Shown here: piece by piece, positions 1-9,152 of the stretch
How positions within the stretch are numbered: the stretch's first letter is position 1
Layout of the letters: every line of letters starts with the position of its first letter
Origin: Paraburkholderia sp. CNPSo 3272
GTDB taxonomy: Bacteria; Pseudomonadota; Gammaproteobacteria; Burkholderiales; Burkholderiaceae
DNA length: 64,000 nucleotides
NCBI RefSeq assembly: GCF_024206495.1
Contig: NZ_JAMBPQ010000014.1
Location: forward strand, 62,001-126,000
Direction of reading: 5' to 3'
Program-made: the position numbers and the translations under genes
Notes under the pieces: generated by a model
The model's input: only the letters and a program-made list of their open reading frames with translations
Told to the model about the DNA's origin: nothing
Databases searched by the model: none

Positions 1-1133
1 ATCGCCAGCGCGTGTCATCCAACGGGTTTCTCGGCCCGTACTCGGGCGAGCAGCCGCTGATCGGCGCGACGGGGCCGTGGTACACGGAAGGCATCGTCGG
101 TCTTGGCGCCAGTCTGAATGTCGACATCTGGGGCAAGCAGCGCGCACAGGTGCAAGCCGCGATGGGCGTACGCAATGCGCGGCTCGCCGAACTGGCGGCC
201 GTGCAGCTCGAACTGTCCACCGACGTGGCCCAGATTTATTACGGAATCCAGACGACCTACGAGCTGATCGATCTGCTCCAACGGCTCGAAGGCGAAGCGG
301 CGTTCTCCGTCGAGGCTCACGCCGCCCGCGCAGGGCGCGGTCTCGAGCCGAAAACACAGACGGAACTCGCACGAGCGCAACTGCTGGCGACGCAGCGTCA
401 GATCGTGGCGGCCCAGGCCCGCGTGAAGCAACTTCGCGAATCGCTGCGCGCGCTGCTCGGCGCAGGGCCCGACGATCTGCCGGAAATCCGGCCCGTGCCT
501 TTGCCCCTGCCGCAGGCGACCTTGCCGCCCACGCTTTCGTATGAGCTGCTGGCCCGCCGGCCGGACCTCCAGGCCATGCGCTGGTACGTGCAGTCGTCGT
601 TCAGCCGCATTGACGCGGCCAAGGCCGCGTTCTACCCGAGCTTCGACATCAAGGCGTTCTTGGGCGTCAATGCGCTGCATCTTTCCGACCTGTTCACACA
701 TGCGAGCCAGCAGATCAACCTGATTCCGGGCCTGTATTTGCCGATCTTCGAGGGCGGACGCCTCAATGCGAACCTCAGCGGCGCTCGCAACGCGAGCAAC
801 GCGCTGATCGAGCAGTACAACGAGACCGTGCTCGATGCGGTGCGCGACGTGGCTGTGACGGCGAGCAGGCTGCAGGATCTCGGCGACGAGACGAACTTGC
901 AGACGCAGAAGATCGAGGCCGTGTCCTTCGCCGAAGCGAGCGCGCAGGCACAGTATCAACGCGGCGTCGCAAGCCGCCTCGCCGTGATGGACGCGCGCCA
1001 GGCGGTGCTGCTCGAGCGCATCGCGCTGCTGGATATCAACGCACGGAGCCTGAGTCAGGACATCGCGCTCACGAAGGCCCTTGGTGGCGGCTACCGCTCT
1101 GGTTCGGCCAGCACTCTGTCCGCCCGCCCATGA
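1..1133 (+). CDS. Efflux outer-membrane factor, NodT/OprM family (5' end missing)
   Basis: This is the C-terminal three quarters of an outer-membrane channel of a tripartite efflux pump (TolC/OprM/NodT family). The reading frame is open to the window edge, and about 376 codons are present against roughly 470-500 for the family, so the true start lies upstream. Visible features are the long helical periplasmic repeats and the RRPDLQAMRWYVQSSFSRIDAAKAAFYPSFDI segment in which RRPD and AAFYPS are family hallmarks (about 190-220 residues into the visible part), followed by LPIFEGGRLNANL. The last four bases overlap the start of the MarR gene, so the two are translationally coupled. The inner-membrane pump and adaptor are presumably just upstream. 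The substrate cannot be read from this part. Confidence 0.9.
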   Translation, partial: RQRVSSNGFLGPYSGEQPLIGATGPWYTEGIVGLGASLNVDIWGKQRAQVQAAMGVRNARLAELAAVQLELSTDVAQIYYGIQTTYELIDLLQRLEGEAAFSVEAHAARAGRGLEPKTQTELARAQLLATQRQIVAAQARVKQLRESLRALLGAGPDDLPEIRPVPLPLPQATLPPTLSYELLARRPDLQAMRWYVQSSFSRIDAAKAAFYPSFDIKAFLGVNALHLSDLFTHASQQINLIPGLYLPIFEGGRLNANLSGARNASNALIEQYNETVLDAVRDVAVTASRLQDLGDETNLQTQKIEAVSFAEASAQAQYQRGVASRLAVMDARQAVLLERIALLDINARSLSQDIALTKALGGGYRSGSASTLSARP

Positions 1134-1681
1134 GTGCGAGCATGCAAACGTCCATGAGTACGCAGCCGAGCGTGGGCATGCCGGAAGCCGTGGCTCTCAT
1201 GGAAGCCCATTCAGAGGCTAACGATGTCCTCATGCTCCTGTTTCGGGTTCACAGGACTTTCAGCAGCGCGCTCACTGATGAGATCCAGGGCGCGCTTGGC
1301 GTTTCGGCCACGCAGGCGCGTGTCCTGCTCTGTCTGGCCGGCTCGGCCTCTATCACCTGTTCGGGCCTGGCCCGACGCCTTGGCTGGGATAGCAGCCATG
1401 TCTCTCGCCTCGTTCCGGTGCTGCAAAAGCAGAATCTGATCGCGAGCCGGCGTTGCACGATCGACCGCCGGACGGTGTGGCTTTCGCTCACCGCCGCGGG
1501 CACGGCGATCGCGGAGCGCGTGCCCGCCGTCTTTAACGCCAGTGAGCAAGCCATCCTGAGCACGTTCGACGAACACGAACGCGAGTTGCTGCGCAGCCTG
1601 CTTTGCCGCGTCGCGGGCCAAGGCGAACCCGCCGTGCGCGACGGGGCGGACGGTGCATCCGCACACCTCGACGAGGCTTGA
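1130..1681 (+). CDS. MarR-family transcriptional regulator
   Basis: A 183-residue winged-helix regulator. The DNA-binding region runs from about residue 60 to 125 and includes the recognition segment LGWDSSHVSRLVPVLQ and the wing with DRRTVWLSLTAAG, the usual MarR pattern. MarR proteins are dimeric repressors that release DNA when they bind small aromatic ligands. The ATG overlaps the stop of the upstream efflux channel by 4 bp, so it most likely controls that efflux operon and may autoregulate. The first 35 residues precede the fold and contain several alternative ATGs; the first is kept because of the overlap. Gene family is sure, ligand is unknown. Confidence 0.88.
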   Translation: MSASMQTSMSTQPSVGMPEAVALMEAHSEANDVLMLLFRVHRTFSSALTDEIQGALGVSATQARVLLCLAGSASITCSGLARRLGWDSSHVSRLVPVLQKQNLIASRRCTIDRRTVWLSLTAAGTAIAERVPAVFNASEQAILSTFDEHERELLRSLLCRVAGQGEPAVRDGADGASAHLDEA

Positions 1682-1720
1682 GCGCAGCGGCGGCGCGAAC
1701 TTCAAGCCGAGCGTCCGCTG

Positions 1721-2893
1721 TTACTCACGAACCAGCGCGACGCCCACGCGTGCGGTCGTGGACGGCATGAGCAGCAAGGCTGCGGCGAGCGACACGAGGC
1801 ATCCGGCAAAGACTTCCTCGATACGCAATTCGGCAAGCGGCACGATGGCGAAGCCAAGCTGGCCGTAAACGAGCCCGACGAGCATCGTGATGAAGAACAC
1901 GCCGCGAGCGTATGCGTGAAAAATGTAATAGGCCCAGCCGAAGACCGATAAGGCCATGGCGGCCACAAGCATCCAGGTTTGGTGTCCGCATAGGGTAATG
2001 AGCAGCACGCTGACCACCGCGCCGCTCAGCGTGCCGGCAATGCGCTTCATGACCCGTGCGCGCGTGCCCTGATACGAAGTCGTCCCAAGAAAGACGACGA
2101 AAGTGCTTATGACCGCCCACATCGAACGGTCTTCGGAGAATTCGCCGCCCACCAATATCGCGAGCAGGGCCGCGACGCTGGCGACGAGGGCCGGCCGCCA
2201 CGCGAGCCGGCGGAGCCGGTGCGCGAGCACGGTGGAAAAGGGCCGCCGGGGCGGGCGCCCGGTCACGAGGAGGTCGGCGACATAATGGATGGTTACGCGG
2301 CCCCATGCCTTCGCAGCCACGAGGGTGTGGGGCAACGCGCACATGAACGACGGCGCCGGCGCACTGCCCCGCGCGACCGGAATGACGACGCGCCCGACGA
2401 ATGCGACGATGAAAGGAGCCATCGCCATGGCAGTCAACATTGTCATCAGCCGCGTGTGTGAAGGATGCAGATACAGGCCGAGGTAGAACGACACGAGCGT
2501 GAGCATCGCTGCGCCCACCGCGCGAGCGCCGAGCGATTGGCACAAGATACCCAGAAACACGACGAGCAGCGCCCCGGCGTCACGCAGCGCGGGCTGCGAC
2601 GCGAGCGTGGCGGCACCGGCAAACGAGGCGCAGGTGCACACATAGAGAACAAGTATCGAGGTGAGCCAGCTCGACCAGCGCGCTTCGCGCAGAAATAAAG
2701 GCGCAATCATCGCGAACAACGCGCCAGGTACTGCAAGCGTCGGCGCTTCGTGATGGCGCAGCGCCCAGGACACGCCCACGCCTGCCGTGAGCAGACAAGC
2801 GAGCGTCGAGCGTGCGGCACCACGCAGGCGCGCGAATTCGGGGTCCTCGACAAGTGCGCGTTGGAACGCGCGGGAGCATGCGGCGGCGATCAT
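1721..2893 (-). CDS. FUSC-family membrane protein (fusaric acid resistance type)
   Basis: A polytopic inner-membrane protein of about 390 residues with two blocks of transmembrane helices (roughly residues 25-170 and 235-380), the second matching the FUSC-like C-terminal repeat with its GGEFSEDRSMWAVIS and TRARVMKRIAGTLSGA segments. FUSC proteins act in efflux of fusaric acid or other aromatic acids and their relatives. It converges on the MarR/efflux pair, 40 bp apart. The frame stays open for 51 more codons upstream, but the ATG used here begins the conserved part; neither start has a clear ribosome site. It is shorter than the 600-700 residue full FUSC proteins, so it belongs to the small class. 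Confidence 0.75.
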   Translation of the reverse strand: MIAAACSRAFQRALVEDPEFARLRGAARSTLACLLTAGVGVSWALRHHEAPTLAVPGALFAMIAPLFLREARWSSWLTSILVLYVCTCASFAGAATLASQPALRDAGALLVVFLGILCQSLGARAVGAAMLTLVSFYLGLYLHPSHTRLMTMLTAMAMAPFIVAFVGRVVIPVARGSAPAPSFMCALPHTLVAAKAWGRVTIHYVADLLVTGRPPRRPFSTVLAHRLRRLAWRPALVASVAALLAILVGGEFSEDRSMWAVISTFVVFLGTTSYQGTRARVMKRIAGTLSGAVVSVLLITLCGHQTWMLVAAMALSVFGWAYYIFHAYARGVFFITMLVGLVYGQLGFAIVPLAELRIEEVFAGCLVSLAAALLLMPSTTARVGVALVRE

Positions 2894-3352
2894 GGTCGAC
2901 GATATCCGTGCGTGTCGGCTCCGGGCTTGTGGCCGTGGGCCGATGTCCGGGCATAGCAGCCAGGCGTTGGCGTGGACACCTGATGCGCACGCCTTCCGGG
3001 ATCTCCGGTCTGACGCACGCCCGGTGAGGCGTAGTCCCGGGCGCACCCAGTCTGCGTCGAGGTACGATGCAAGGCGGGCATTCCGGGTTTTCCCGGATGA
3101 TAGCCGATCAAAATTAAGCCAATGTCGCGATCGACAAGATCGTGCACCAGGCGTGGCATCGACGCTCTACGCGCGAGGCGTTGGGACGAGCAAACGCGTC
3201 GCGGCCTCCCCTACTTTGGAGACAACGACAGCCAAGGGCTTTCGCAGCCGGCCCCTGTTTACACCGGGAGCCCGATAGTAATGGGCCGACGCGATTGCGC
3301 CGGCCCGAAACCTCAGACACGCAGTGCGTCAGAGGACATAAGACGCGTCGCG
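2894..3352. other. Intergenic, FUSC gene to porin 3' end
   Basis: 459 bp between the FUSC gene and the end of the porin gene. Apart from a hairpin just beyond the porin stop (listed separately) I see no convincing gene; the open frames here have no ribosome site or recognisable product. Confidence 0.5.
3283..3306 (-). terminator. Hairpin downstream of porin gene
   Basis: On the minus strand, 46 bp past the porin stop, GGGCCG pairs with CGGCCC around an inner GCGC/GCGT stem. There is no U tract, so it may be a transcript-end stabilising stem or a Rho-type end rather than a classic intrinsic terminator. Confidence 0.4.
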
Positions 3353-4528
3353 TTAGAACATCTTGCGCAGACCAATTGCCAGGCCCAGCTGGTTCGTGCG
3401 GCCAATATTGTTGGTCGCGTTGTTGTTGGCGTCTACACCGCCCGGATAGTCGGCAGAGAAGGCACCGGTGCCGCGTGCCCAGTCGGCAATCCCGTAAACT
3501 TCCGTGTGCTTCGAGAACGAGTACTCGGCAAGCACGGTGGCCGACTGGTTGTCGCCTCGCCCGAGGCCGCCATTGAGCAGAAGCGCATTGCGCGTCTGGC
3601 CGTAGTAGTACGCAAAGGTAAACAGCAGCGGCGCGGTAGCTTGCCAATTCGCACCGACATAATAGGTATCGTCGATCCGGTTACGGCTGAAGCCGTGCAG
3701 TGTCGGCGCGCCCGCTTGTTGCATGTTGTAGTCGGTCAAGCCAGTCTGATCCTGCCCGTGCAACCAGCCGGCCAGCAGGCGGATATCCTGGTTGAGCTGA
3801 TACGCGCCGCTGACGTGATAGAACGTGGTCTTGCCGCCATTGATTGCGCTACCGATATTGTTGCCGACCGACGAACCTGTCGCGGACGTCGGGACGGAAA
3901 CCTGGTGGAAGCCAACGTTGAGTTGGGCGGGACCGTACGCGTAGGTCAATTCCACGGCGTAGGTCGCGCCGAGACCGACCGAACCCGCCTGGTTGCCGAA
4001 GCCGTACAGCGCGTCGATCGACAGATTATCGAAGGTGCCCTTGTACTTGACCGAGTTGTTGACGGTAAGGTAATTCCCGATGCCGTTGTACATCCAGCTG
4101 TTTTGCCAGTAGTCACCCACGGTCAGCGGATCGAAGACGTCACCCAACGTATCGTAGGCGGGCGCATATTGCCTGCCGAAGGTCAGCGCGCCCCACTTGT
4201 TGCTCGACAGCCCCACGTAGGCCTGCCGGCTGAACAGCGTGTTGTTCTCGTGGAGTTGTCCATTGAATGCCTCGAAGCCGTTTTCAAGCCGGAAGACAGC
4301 AGAAAGGCCGTCCCCCAGGTCTTCGGAGCCCTTCAAACCCCAGCGGCTGTGGGTTTCCGGGCCGGAGGTCATCGAGACCTGATCCTTGCCGCCAACACCG
4401 GCATTCGTCTGATACCGAATGGCGTTATCGACCAGCCCGTACAACGTAACCGAACTCTGTGCGAACGCCGATGTTGCTGCAACAGCGAACAGTGCACCCA
4501 CAGCACTGGAAATTGCGACCTTCTTCAT
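3353..4528 (-). CDS. Trimeric porin, Burkholderia OmpC/Opc type
   Basis: A 391-residue outer-membrane general porin. It starts with a signal peptide (about residues 1-23, cleavage after AFA) followed by QSSVTLYGLVDNAIRY, the standard N-terminus of Gram-negative porins of this order. The body is a 16-strand type barrel with YGLVD, the ENGFEAFNG strand, SRQAYVGLSS and FGRQYAP, and it ends with a C-terminal phenylalanine (LRKMF), the signal for BAM insertion. GGGGTAG lies about 5 bp before the ATG. It sits 283 bp downstream of an APC permease on the same strand, so the two might serve uptake of the same nutrient, but separate transcription is likely. Confidence 0.93.
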   Translation of the reverse strand: MKKVAISSAVGALFAVAATSAFAQSSVTLYGLVDNAIRYQTNAGVGGKDQVSMTSGPETHSRWGLKGSEDLGDGLSAVFRLENGFEAFNGQLHENNTLFSRQAYVGLSSNKWGALTFGRQYAPAYDTLGDVFDPLTVGDYWQNSWMYNGIGNYLTVNNSVKYKGTFDNLSIDALYGFGNQAGSVGLGATYAVELTYAYGPAQLNVGFHQVSVPTSATGSSVGNNIGSAINGGKTTFYHVSGAYQLNQDIRLLAGWLHGQDQTGLTDYNMQQAGAPTLHGFSRNRIDDTYYVGANWQATAPLLFTFAYYYGQTRNALLLNGGLGRGDNQSATVLAEYSFSKHTEVYGIADWARGTGAFSADYPGGVDANNNATNNIGRTNQLGLAIGLRKMF

Positions 4529-4777
4529 TTCTACCCCAAGCGTGATTAATTCTTTACCACTCGATCAATTCTGTTCGAGCCAACGCAATAAAACCGTTGA
4601 CGCGATACTAGGTCGCCGCAATTTTGACGCATAGCGTTCGGGAGGCATTGTTGCGTGTTTGCCAGGCGCGGTGCATACGCGATACGGCATGCAAGTCCCT
4701 GATTGATAGAGCTGTTTTTTGATTGCTACATTCTGGGAAAAGCTCTTTTCCGAACTTGCGACTAGTCCCGGCGATCC

Positions 4778-4801
4778 GGGAGGCGCTTTCAAACGCCCCC
4801 C
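4778..4801 (-). terminator. Hairpin downstream of APC permease
   Basis: On the minus strand just after the permease stop, GGGGGGCG can pair with CGCCTCCC (one mismatch) across an 8-base loop. An alternative 6-bp stem, TCCCGG/CCGGGA, overlaps it at 4766-4781. No U tract follows, so the terminator role is tentative. Confidence 0.35.
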
Positions 4802-4811
4802 TCGCCCACAC

Positions 4812-6422
4812 TTAACCAGACACGCGATCCGCAACCTTTGCGCGCGCGCCGAGGCTGCTTTCGTCTTCACGCTCGTCGAGGTACTCGGTACGGTAGCCCG
4901 CGCGTACGCCCCAGTAGTAAAAGACCAGCGAGCAAACGATCACAGCGAGCATGTCCCAACCGTAGGGCAGTATGCCGAGGCCGCCGAAATCCTTGCTGCC
5001 GATCTCGGACAGAATCGCCATGACCGGCAGGTAGGCTATGAGCCACCACGCCGCCTTGAGGTCGCGGCCCCAGCCGTTAAAGCCCGACTTGGCCTGAAAA
5101 TAGAAGTACACGGGTAGCGCCACGATCATCAGGAGAATGATCTCCCCGGTCAGCGGCCACTTCGCCCAATAGAGAACGAGCGATGCGCAGACGAACGCGA
5201 ACGGCGCGATCACGTTCATGAACGGCAAGCGCAACGGACGAGCGAGATCGTGGGCTGCACGCCGCAGCGCCATCAGGCTGATCGGTCCGGTCAGAAAGGA
5301 GACGACGGTCGCGACCGAAATCACCGCGGACAGCGTTCCCCAGCCGCGGAAGAAGAACAGAAAAATAAACGACACCGACAGGTTGAACCACATGGCCTGA
5401 CGCGGCACGCCGTAGAACGGGTGCACATTGCCGAACATCTTCGGCATGGTGTTGTTGCGCTCCATTGCGTAAATCATGCGTGCCGTCGTCGCCATGTAGG
5501 TCGTGCCGGTACCGCTCGGGCTCACGAACGCATCGACGTACAGCAGGACTGCCAACCAGTTCAGGTTCAGCGCGATCGCCAGTTCCGCGAAGGGGGACGC
5601 GAAGTTGAAGTGACTCCAGCCCTTCGCGACGTCGGCGGGATTGACGGCGCCGATATAAGCGACTTGCAGCAACACATAAATGACCAGCGCAAGCAGAATC
5701 GAACCGACCACGGCGAAAGGCACGCTTTTGGCCGGATCGCGCGCCTCACCCGCCAGGTTGATCGGGCTCTGGAAACCGTTGAAGCTGAATACGATGCCGC
5801 TCGTCGCGACCGCCGTGAACACCGCCGGCCAGCCAAATGGCGCGAAGCTGCCGGCCGCGCCGAAGTTCTCCTTGTGGAAGCCCGTCAGCATCAAGCCGAG
5901 GATCGTGGCGCCCGGCACGAGGAACTTGAAGACCGTGATCGCTGAATTGGCGCGCGCGAACACCTTCACACCCCAATAGTTCAACATGAAGTAGATGACG
6001 ACGAGCAACGCCGAGAGAAAGACACCGATCGGTGTCAACGATCCATCGACCAATAACCGGTGCGCCCAGTCATAGGGCCACGTGCTCATGTACTGGATCG
6101 ACGCTTCAGCCTCGACCGGAATTACGGATACCATCGCAATCCAGTTGGCCCACGCACTAACGAAACCGACGAGCGCGCCGTGCGAATAGCGTGCGTACCG
6201 CACCGTGCCGCCTGACTCGGGAAACATTGCGCCAAGCTCGGCGTACGTCAACGCGATGGCGAGAATCACGACCGCACCGATGATCCACGCACAAATGGCC
6301 GCCGGCCCCGCGATTTTCGCTGCCTTCCATGCGCCGAACAGCCAGCCCGACCCGATGATCGAGCCCAAACCAGTGAACATCAGCGCAACTGGCCCGATGT
6401 TCCGTCGAATAGAACTTTTCAC
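4812..6422 (-). CDS. APC-superfamily amino-acid permease
   Basis: A 536-residue inner-membrane transporter with about 12-14 helices. TM1 carries the unwound GLGSIIGSGWLFG motif that binds the amino-acid backbone in APC transporters, and the conserved ELGAMFPESGGTVRYA follows TM2. Length and sequence resemble the aspartate/glutamate proton symporter branch (YveA-like), but the substrate is not provable here. The start is GTG with a good ribosome site (AGGGA) 5 bp before it. A LysR gene lies 193 bp upstream on the same strand and may regulate it. Confidence 0.88.
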   Translation of the reverse strand: MKSSIRRNIGPVALMFTGLGSIIGSGWLFGAWKAAKIAGPAAICAWIIGAVVILAIALTYAELGAMFPESGGTVRYARYSHGALVGFVSAWANWIAMVSVIPVEAEASIQYMSTWPYDWAHRLLVDGSLTPIGVFLSALLVVIYFMLNYWGVKVFARANSAITVFKFLVPGATILGLMLTGFHKENFGAAGSFAPFGWPAVFTAVATSGIVFSFNGFQSPINLAGEARDPAKSVPFAVVGSILLALVIYVLLQVAYIGAVNPADVAKGWSHFNFASPFAELAIALNLNWLAVLLYVDAFVSPSGTGTTYMATTARMIYAMERNNTMPKMFGNVHPFYGVPRQAMWFNLSVSFIFLFFFRGWGTLSAVISVATVVSFLTGPISLMALRRAAHDLARPLRLPFMNVIAPFAFVCASLVLYWAKWPLTGEIILLMIVALPVYFYFQAKSGFNGWGRDLKAAWWLIAYLPVMAILSEIGSKDFGGLGILPYGWDMLAVIVCSLVFYYWGVRAGYRTEYLDEREDESSLGARAKVADRVSG

Positions 6423-6615
6423 TTCTTTCCCTGATATTTACAGATCCTCAACGGGAGAATCCAGATAAAAGCGGTGAGGCTAAGCAGCCAAAAAAGCCGC
6501 ATTAACCCCACGTTCCGAATAAGTTCCTTTCGGGTCGGGCTGTATATCAGGGCAAAAGAAGACGGGTTATGTCGCAGTCAGGTCACCGCCTGATGCGATG
6601 TGCGAATCCACGTGG

Positions 6616-7539
6616 TCAGGCAACAGCACGCAACGCAACGGTTTTGTTGGGCGTCCGATATTGGCTCACCGTGAAATCGATGAAGCTGCGGACCTTTCTC
6701 GACAGGTTGGTGCGCCCCGAGTAGAGCATCGAAATCTCGCGCGGGCCCCCATTTACATCGAACTGCTCGAGCACGCGTACAAGCGTGCCGTGCGCGAGAT
6801 CATTGGCGACAAGCGGAGCGGGCAGCAGTGCGATGCCAATGTGATTCAGCGCGGCCACGCGCACCATCGAGCTGCTCGACGCGCTAACGCCTCGCCCAGT
6901 GCACACGCGATAGACGCCGTTCGCGTTGGAGAACTCCCACGTGCGCGACGAGCCGTCGGACACGGCGAGCAGGCTATGCCCGCCAAGCGCCGAGGGATCG
7001 CGCGGCGTATCGTGCCGTGCGAGATACGTCGGCGACGCGACGACCACGTCCTCAATGTTCGTCAGGCGCCGGCTCACCAGTGTTGCGCTGGCATACCGCC
7101 GGCCGTCGGAAAAGCAGACGTCGTAGCCCCCTTCGACCATGTCGATGTGCGTGTCGAACGTCGTGACGTCGAAGTCGATGCGGGGGTGCAACGTGCGATA
7201 GGCGGCGAGCAGCTCCCCGAGGCCCGACACGGCGAACGTCATTGGCGCCGCGATCCGCAGCGTGCCGCTCGGGTCGCGCGTGGTCTCCATCAGGTTCGAC
7301 TCCATTTCATCGAGCTTCTCGATGATCTCGCGGCAGCCCTCCAGATAGTCCTTGCCGATTTCCGTCAGCGAGAGGCTGCGTGTGGTGCGGTTCAACAGCC
7401 GTATGTTCAGATGCGCTTCCAGCATGCCGATGCTGCGCGTGACTGCAGCTGCCGACATGCCCAACTGCCTGGCGGCCAGATGAAAGCCGCCGAGGTCCAC
7501 CACGCGCGTGAATACCCGCATCGCTTGTAACTGATTCAT
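6616..7539 (-). CDS. LysR-family transcriptional regulator
   Basis: A 307-residue LysR regulator. The N-terminal helix-turn-helix is at about residues 1-60 (DLGGFHLAARQLGMSAAAVTRSIGMLEAHL, then LLNRTTRSLSLTEIG), followed by the periplasmic-binding-like effector domain. It is in the CrgA/DmlR-like branch by overall sequence. It is transcribed toward the APC permease, which is the most likely target in view of the shared strand. The ATG has AAGAGAA 5 bp before it. Effector is unknown. Confidence 0.9.
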   Translation of the reverse strand: MNQLQAMRVFTRVVDLGGFHLAARQLGMSAAAVTRSIGMLEAHLNIRLLNRTTRSLSLTEIGKDYLEGCREIIEKLDEMESNLMETTRDPSGTLRIAAPMTFAVSGLGELLAAYRTLHPRIDFDVTTFDTHIDMVEGGYDVCFSDGRRYASATLVSRRLTNIEDVVVASPTYLARHDTPRDPSALGGHSLLAVSDGSSRTWEFSNANGVYRVCTGRGVSASSSSMVRVAALNHIGIALLPAPLVANDLAHGTLVRVLEQFDVNGGPREISMLYSGRTNLSRKVRSFIDFTVSQYRTPNKTVALRAVA

Positions 7540-7700
7540 GTTCTCTTAGACAGAAGGTGTGCTCGACATGGTGAATCATGGACGACCGAGACTAAATCTA
7601 TCCTGCCAGGCCGATTAATTCTTCTTTAAGTTCGCATCGCATTCGTGAACGTTTGCGGAGTCGTTTCCCATCCAACAGGCATTTCCCTAACCTTGCCGGC

Positions 7701-7725
7701 AAAAAAAACGCGAGCCAGGCTCGCG
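7701..7725 (-). terminator. Intrinsic terminator (minus strand)
   Basis: A perfect palindrome CGCGAGCC-A-GGCTCGCG at 7709-7725, read on the minus strand, is followed at once by eight T residues (7708-7701). This is a textbook Rho-independent terminator. The closest upstream minus-strand gene ends at 7895, 170 bp earlier, so it ends either a long 3' UTR or a separate small RNA. Confidence 0.8.
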
Positions 7726-7794
7726 CAAAAGGGATAATGATGAACAAGTGCAGCTGCCGACAGGGCGTCCATTCCATTAACGCATTGCGACGGC
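7701..7794 (-). ncRNA. Candidate small RNA with intrinsic terminator
   Basis: A TATACT -10-like box lies on the minus strand at 7806-7801; transcription from about 7794 would give a 94-nt RNA ending at the strong terminator at 7701. There is no matching strong -35, and the stretch has no good protein reading frame. The same RNA could instead be made as a 3' UTR fragment of the hypothetical gene at 7895-8287. This is a prediction from promoter and terminator alone. Confidence 0.35.
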
Positions 7795-7894
7795 ACGAGC
7801 AGTATAGGTATGTCGACGATGGCTCGGTTGGCTCACTCTGCAATTCACTCGTTTGTTCAACAAAATAATTCCGGTCCGGCAAGCTGCATCAATT

Positions 7895-8287
7895 TCAGTT
7901 AGGCAGCATCGCCAGGCGCTCTGCGCTCTGCGCTTCCTTCACCGCCTTCGCTGTGCTGGACAGCACCTCAGTGAGCTTTTCGAGGTTCTCTTGTGGAATC
8001 GCAAAGCCGGCCCAGCCGATACCGGTGTGCCGGAGCATCAGTACGACGCCGTCAAATAGCGGGCTCGTCTCCGCGTGCCAGCACGGGTCCATCTCGATCA
8101 GGTACTGGTGCGAGTGCGCGGGTTTCCTCGGAACCTCCGGACGCATCGACGCGCGAAGCATCGCGAGGTGCTCGATCACGGCGTCGACATCGGTGCTCTC
8201 CAGCATGGCGGTTCTGCCTTCTATTCGGATGCACACTGCAGGCGTGCCGTATTCGTTCACCAGTTCGATGCTCATCGGGCGGGTCAT
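7895..8287 (-). CDS. Hypothetical protein
   Basis: A 130-residue protein I do not recognise by function. It has no signal peptide or membrane helix and looks like a small soluble alpha/beta protein with N-terminal strands (MSIELVNEYGTPAVCIRIEG), a histidine/tryptophan-rich centre (SHQYLIEMDPCWHAETSP) and a C-terminal helix (NLEKLTEVLSSTAKAVKEAQ). AGGGAC sits just before the ATG and AAAGGAAC a little further up, which supports the start. It lies 139 bp downstream of the atypical response regulator on the same strand and could share its transcript. Confidence 0.7.
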   Translation of the reverse strand: MTRPMSIELVNEYGTPAVCIRIEGRTAMLESTDVDAVIEHLAMLRASMRPEVPRKPAHSHQYLIEMDPCWHAETSPLFDGVVLMLRHTGIGWAGFAIPQENLEKLTEVLSSTAKAVKEAQSAERLAMLPN

Positions 8288-8426
8288 GTCCCTGTTCCTT
8301 TCACTATCACGATCAGGAAATTATGGCGCGCGTGCTGGCGCGGAACGTTGCGAACCGATTGCCGGACCATGAAAGTATATTCATGTTCCACGTCGGCGAG
8401 CGGGCGCGCGGAACGATGCGCCCGCG

Positions 8427-9113
8427 CTAGCGACGCGCCGTGCTGAGCTGATAGCCGTAGCGGTTAACGGTTTGGACGTGGACGTCGGGCAGGTGCTGCG
8501 TGAGCTTGCGCCGCAGTCGCGAGACGACGAGATTGACGTTCGACGGGTCGACATCACCCGTCTCGGGCCACGCGTAGCGGGTCAGCTGATCACGCGGGAC
8601 GGGGGCGTTGAACTGGCGCATCAGGCATTCGAGCAACAGGTACTCGCGCCGGGTCACGGCGAGCCGCCGTTCGCCATCGACGAGCTCGCGCGTCAGCGGA
8701 TCGAGCAGCAACGGCGCCGCGGCGGGCTGAACATTCGCGGCGCGCGAGAGCGCCGTGCGACGCAGCGCCTGCATCCGCTCGTGCAATTCGATGAACGAAT
8801 AGGGCTGGCAGAAGCAGGCATCAGCGCCCGCACGCAGCACCCGAGCGCGGTCCTGCGCCGCCGCCAGCCCTAGCAACACGATGATCGCTGCGCCGCGACC
8901 CACCGCCGACAGCTCGCCGAGGGAGCCGAGCAGCGCCGCGTACCGCGCCGGGTCAAACGTCATCGTGACAATCGCGTCGTACGCCTCATGGCGTGCGAGA
9001 AAGATGCTGTCGCGCAGGTCGTCGGCGCGTTGGAGGCTATACGCGCTTTCCTGGAGCGCCTTGAAAAGCCAGGTGGATTCGGGATGCGAAGGCGCGGCGA
9101 AGAGAACTCGCAT
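8427..9113 (-). CDS. Atypical OmpR-type regulator with degenerate receiver
   Basis: A 228-residue protein with a response-regulator layout: receiver-like domain (1-115) and an OmpR/PhoB winged helix (about 130-225; TRREYLLLECLMRQ, then VNLVVSRLRRKL and TVNRYGYQL). The receiver lacks the chemistry: the acidic pair after strand 1 is replaced (LFAAPSHPE), the phosphoacceptor position in strand 3 is not Asp (YDAIVTMTF) and the conserved Lys is Gln (CFCQPYS). It is therefore probably not phosphorylated and may work constitutively or by ligand or protein contact. It follows the kinase gene by 39 bp on the same strand. A TTG 24 bp upstream is an alternative start; the ATG used here begins the receiver fold. 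Confidence 0.8.
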   Translation of the reverse strand: MRVLFAAPSHPESTWLFKALQESAYSLQRADDLRDSIFLARHEAYDAIVTMTFDPARYAALLGSLGELSAVGRGAAIIVLLGLAAAQDRARVLRAGADACFCQPYSFIELHERMQALRRTALSRAANVQPAAAPLLLDPLTRELVDGERRLAVTRREYLLLECLMRQFNAPVPRDQLTRYAWPETGDVDPSNVNLVVSRLRRKLTQHLPDVHVQTVNRYGYQLSTARR

Positions 9114-9152
9114 TCGGTTGGACCTGCAGTCCTGCAATGAGTATCGATTTGA

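Larger units (their letters stand above)
7540..7894. other. Intergenic region holding an sRNA candidate
   Basis: 355 bp without a credible protein gene. It holds a strong minus-strand intrinsic terminator and a possible promoter about 95 bp before it (both listed separately), plus the upstream region of the LysR gene. Confidence 0.5.

Noticed and set aside
3122..4549. Long plus-strand open frame across the porin gene
   Set aside because: It is the antisense shadow of the porin at 3353-4528, which has signal peptide and porin motifs; the shadow has no ribosome site or family features.
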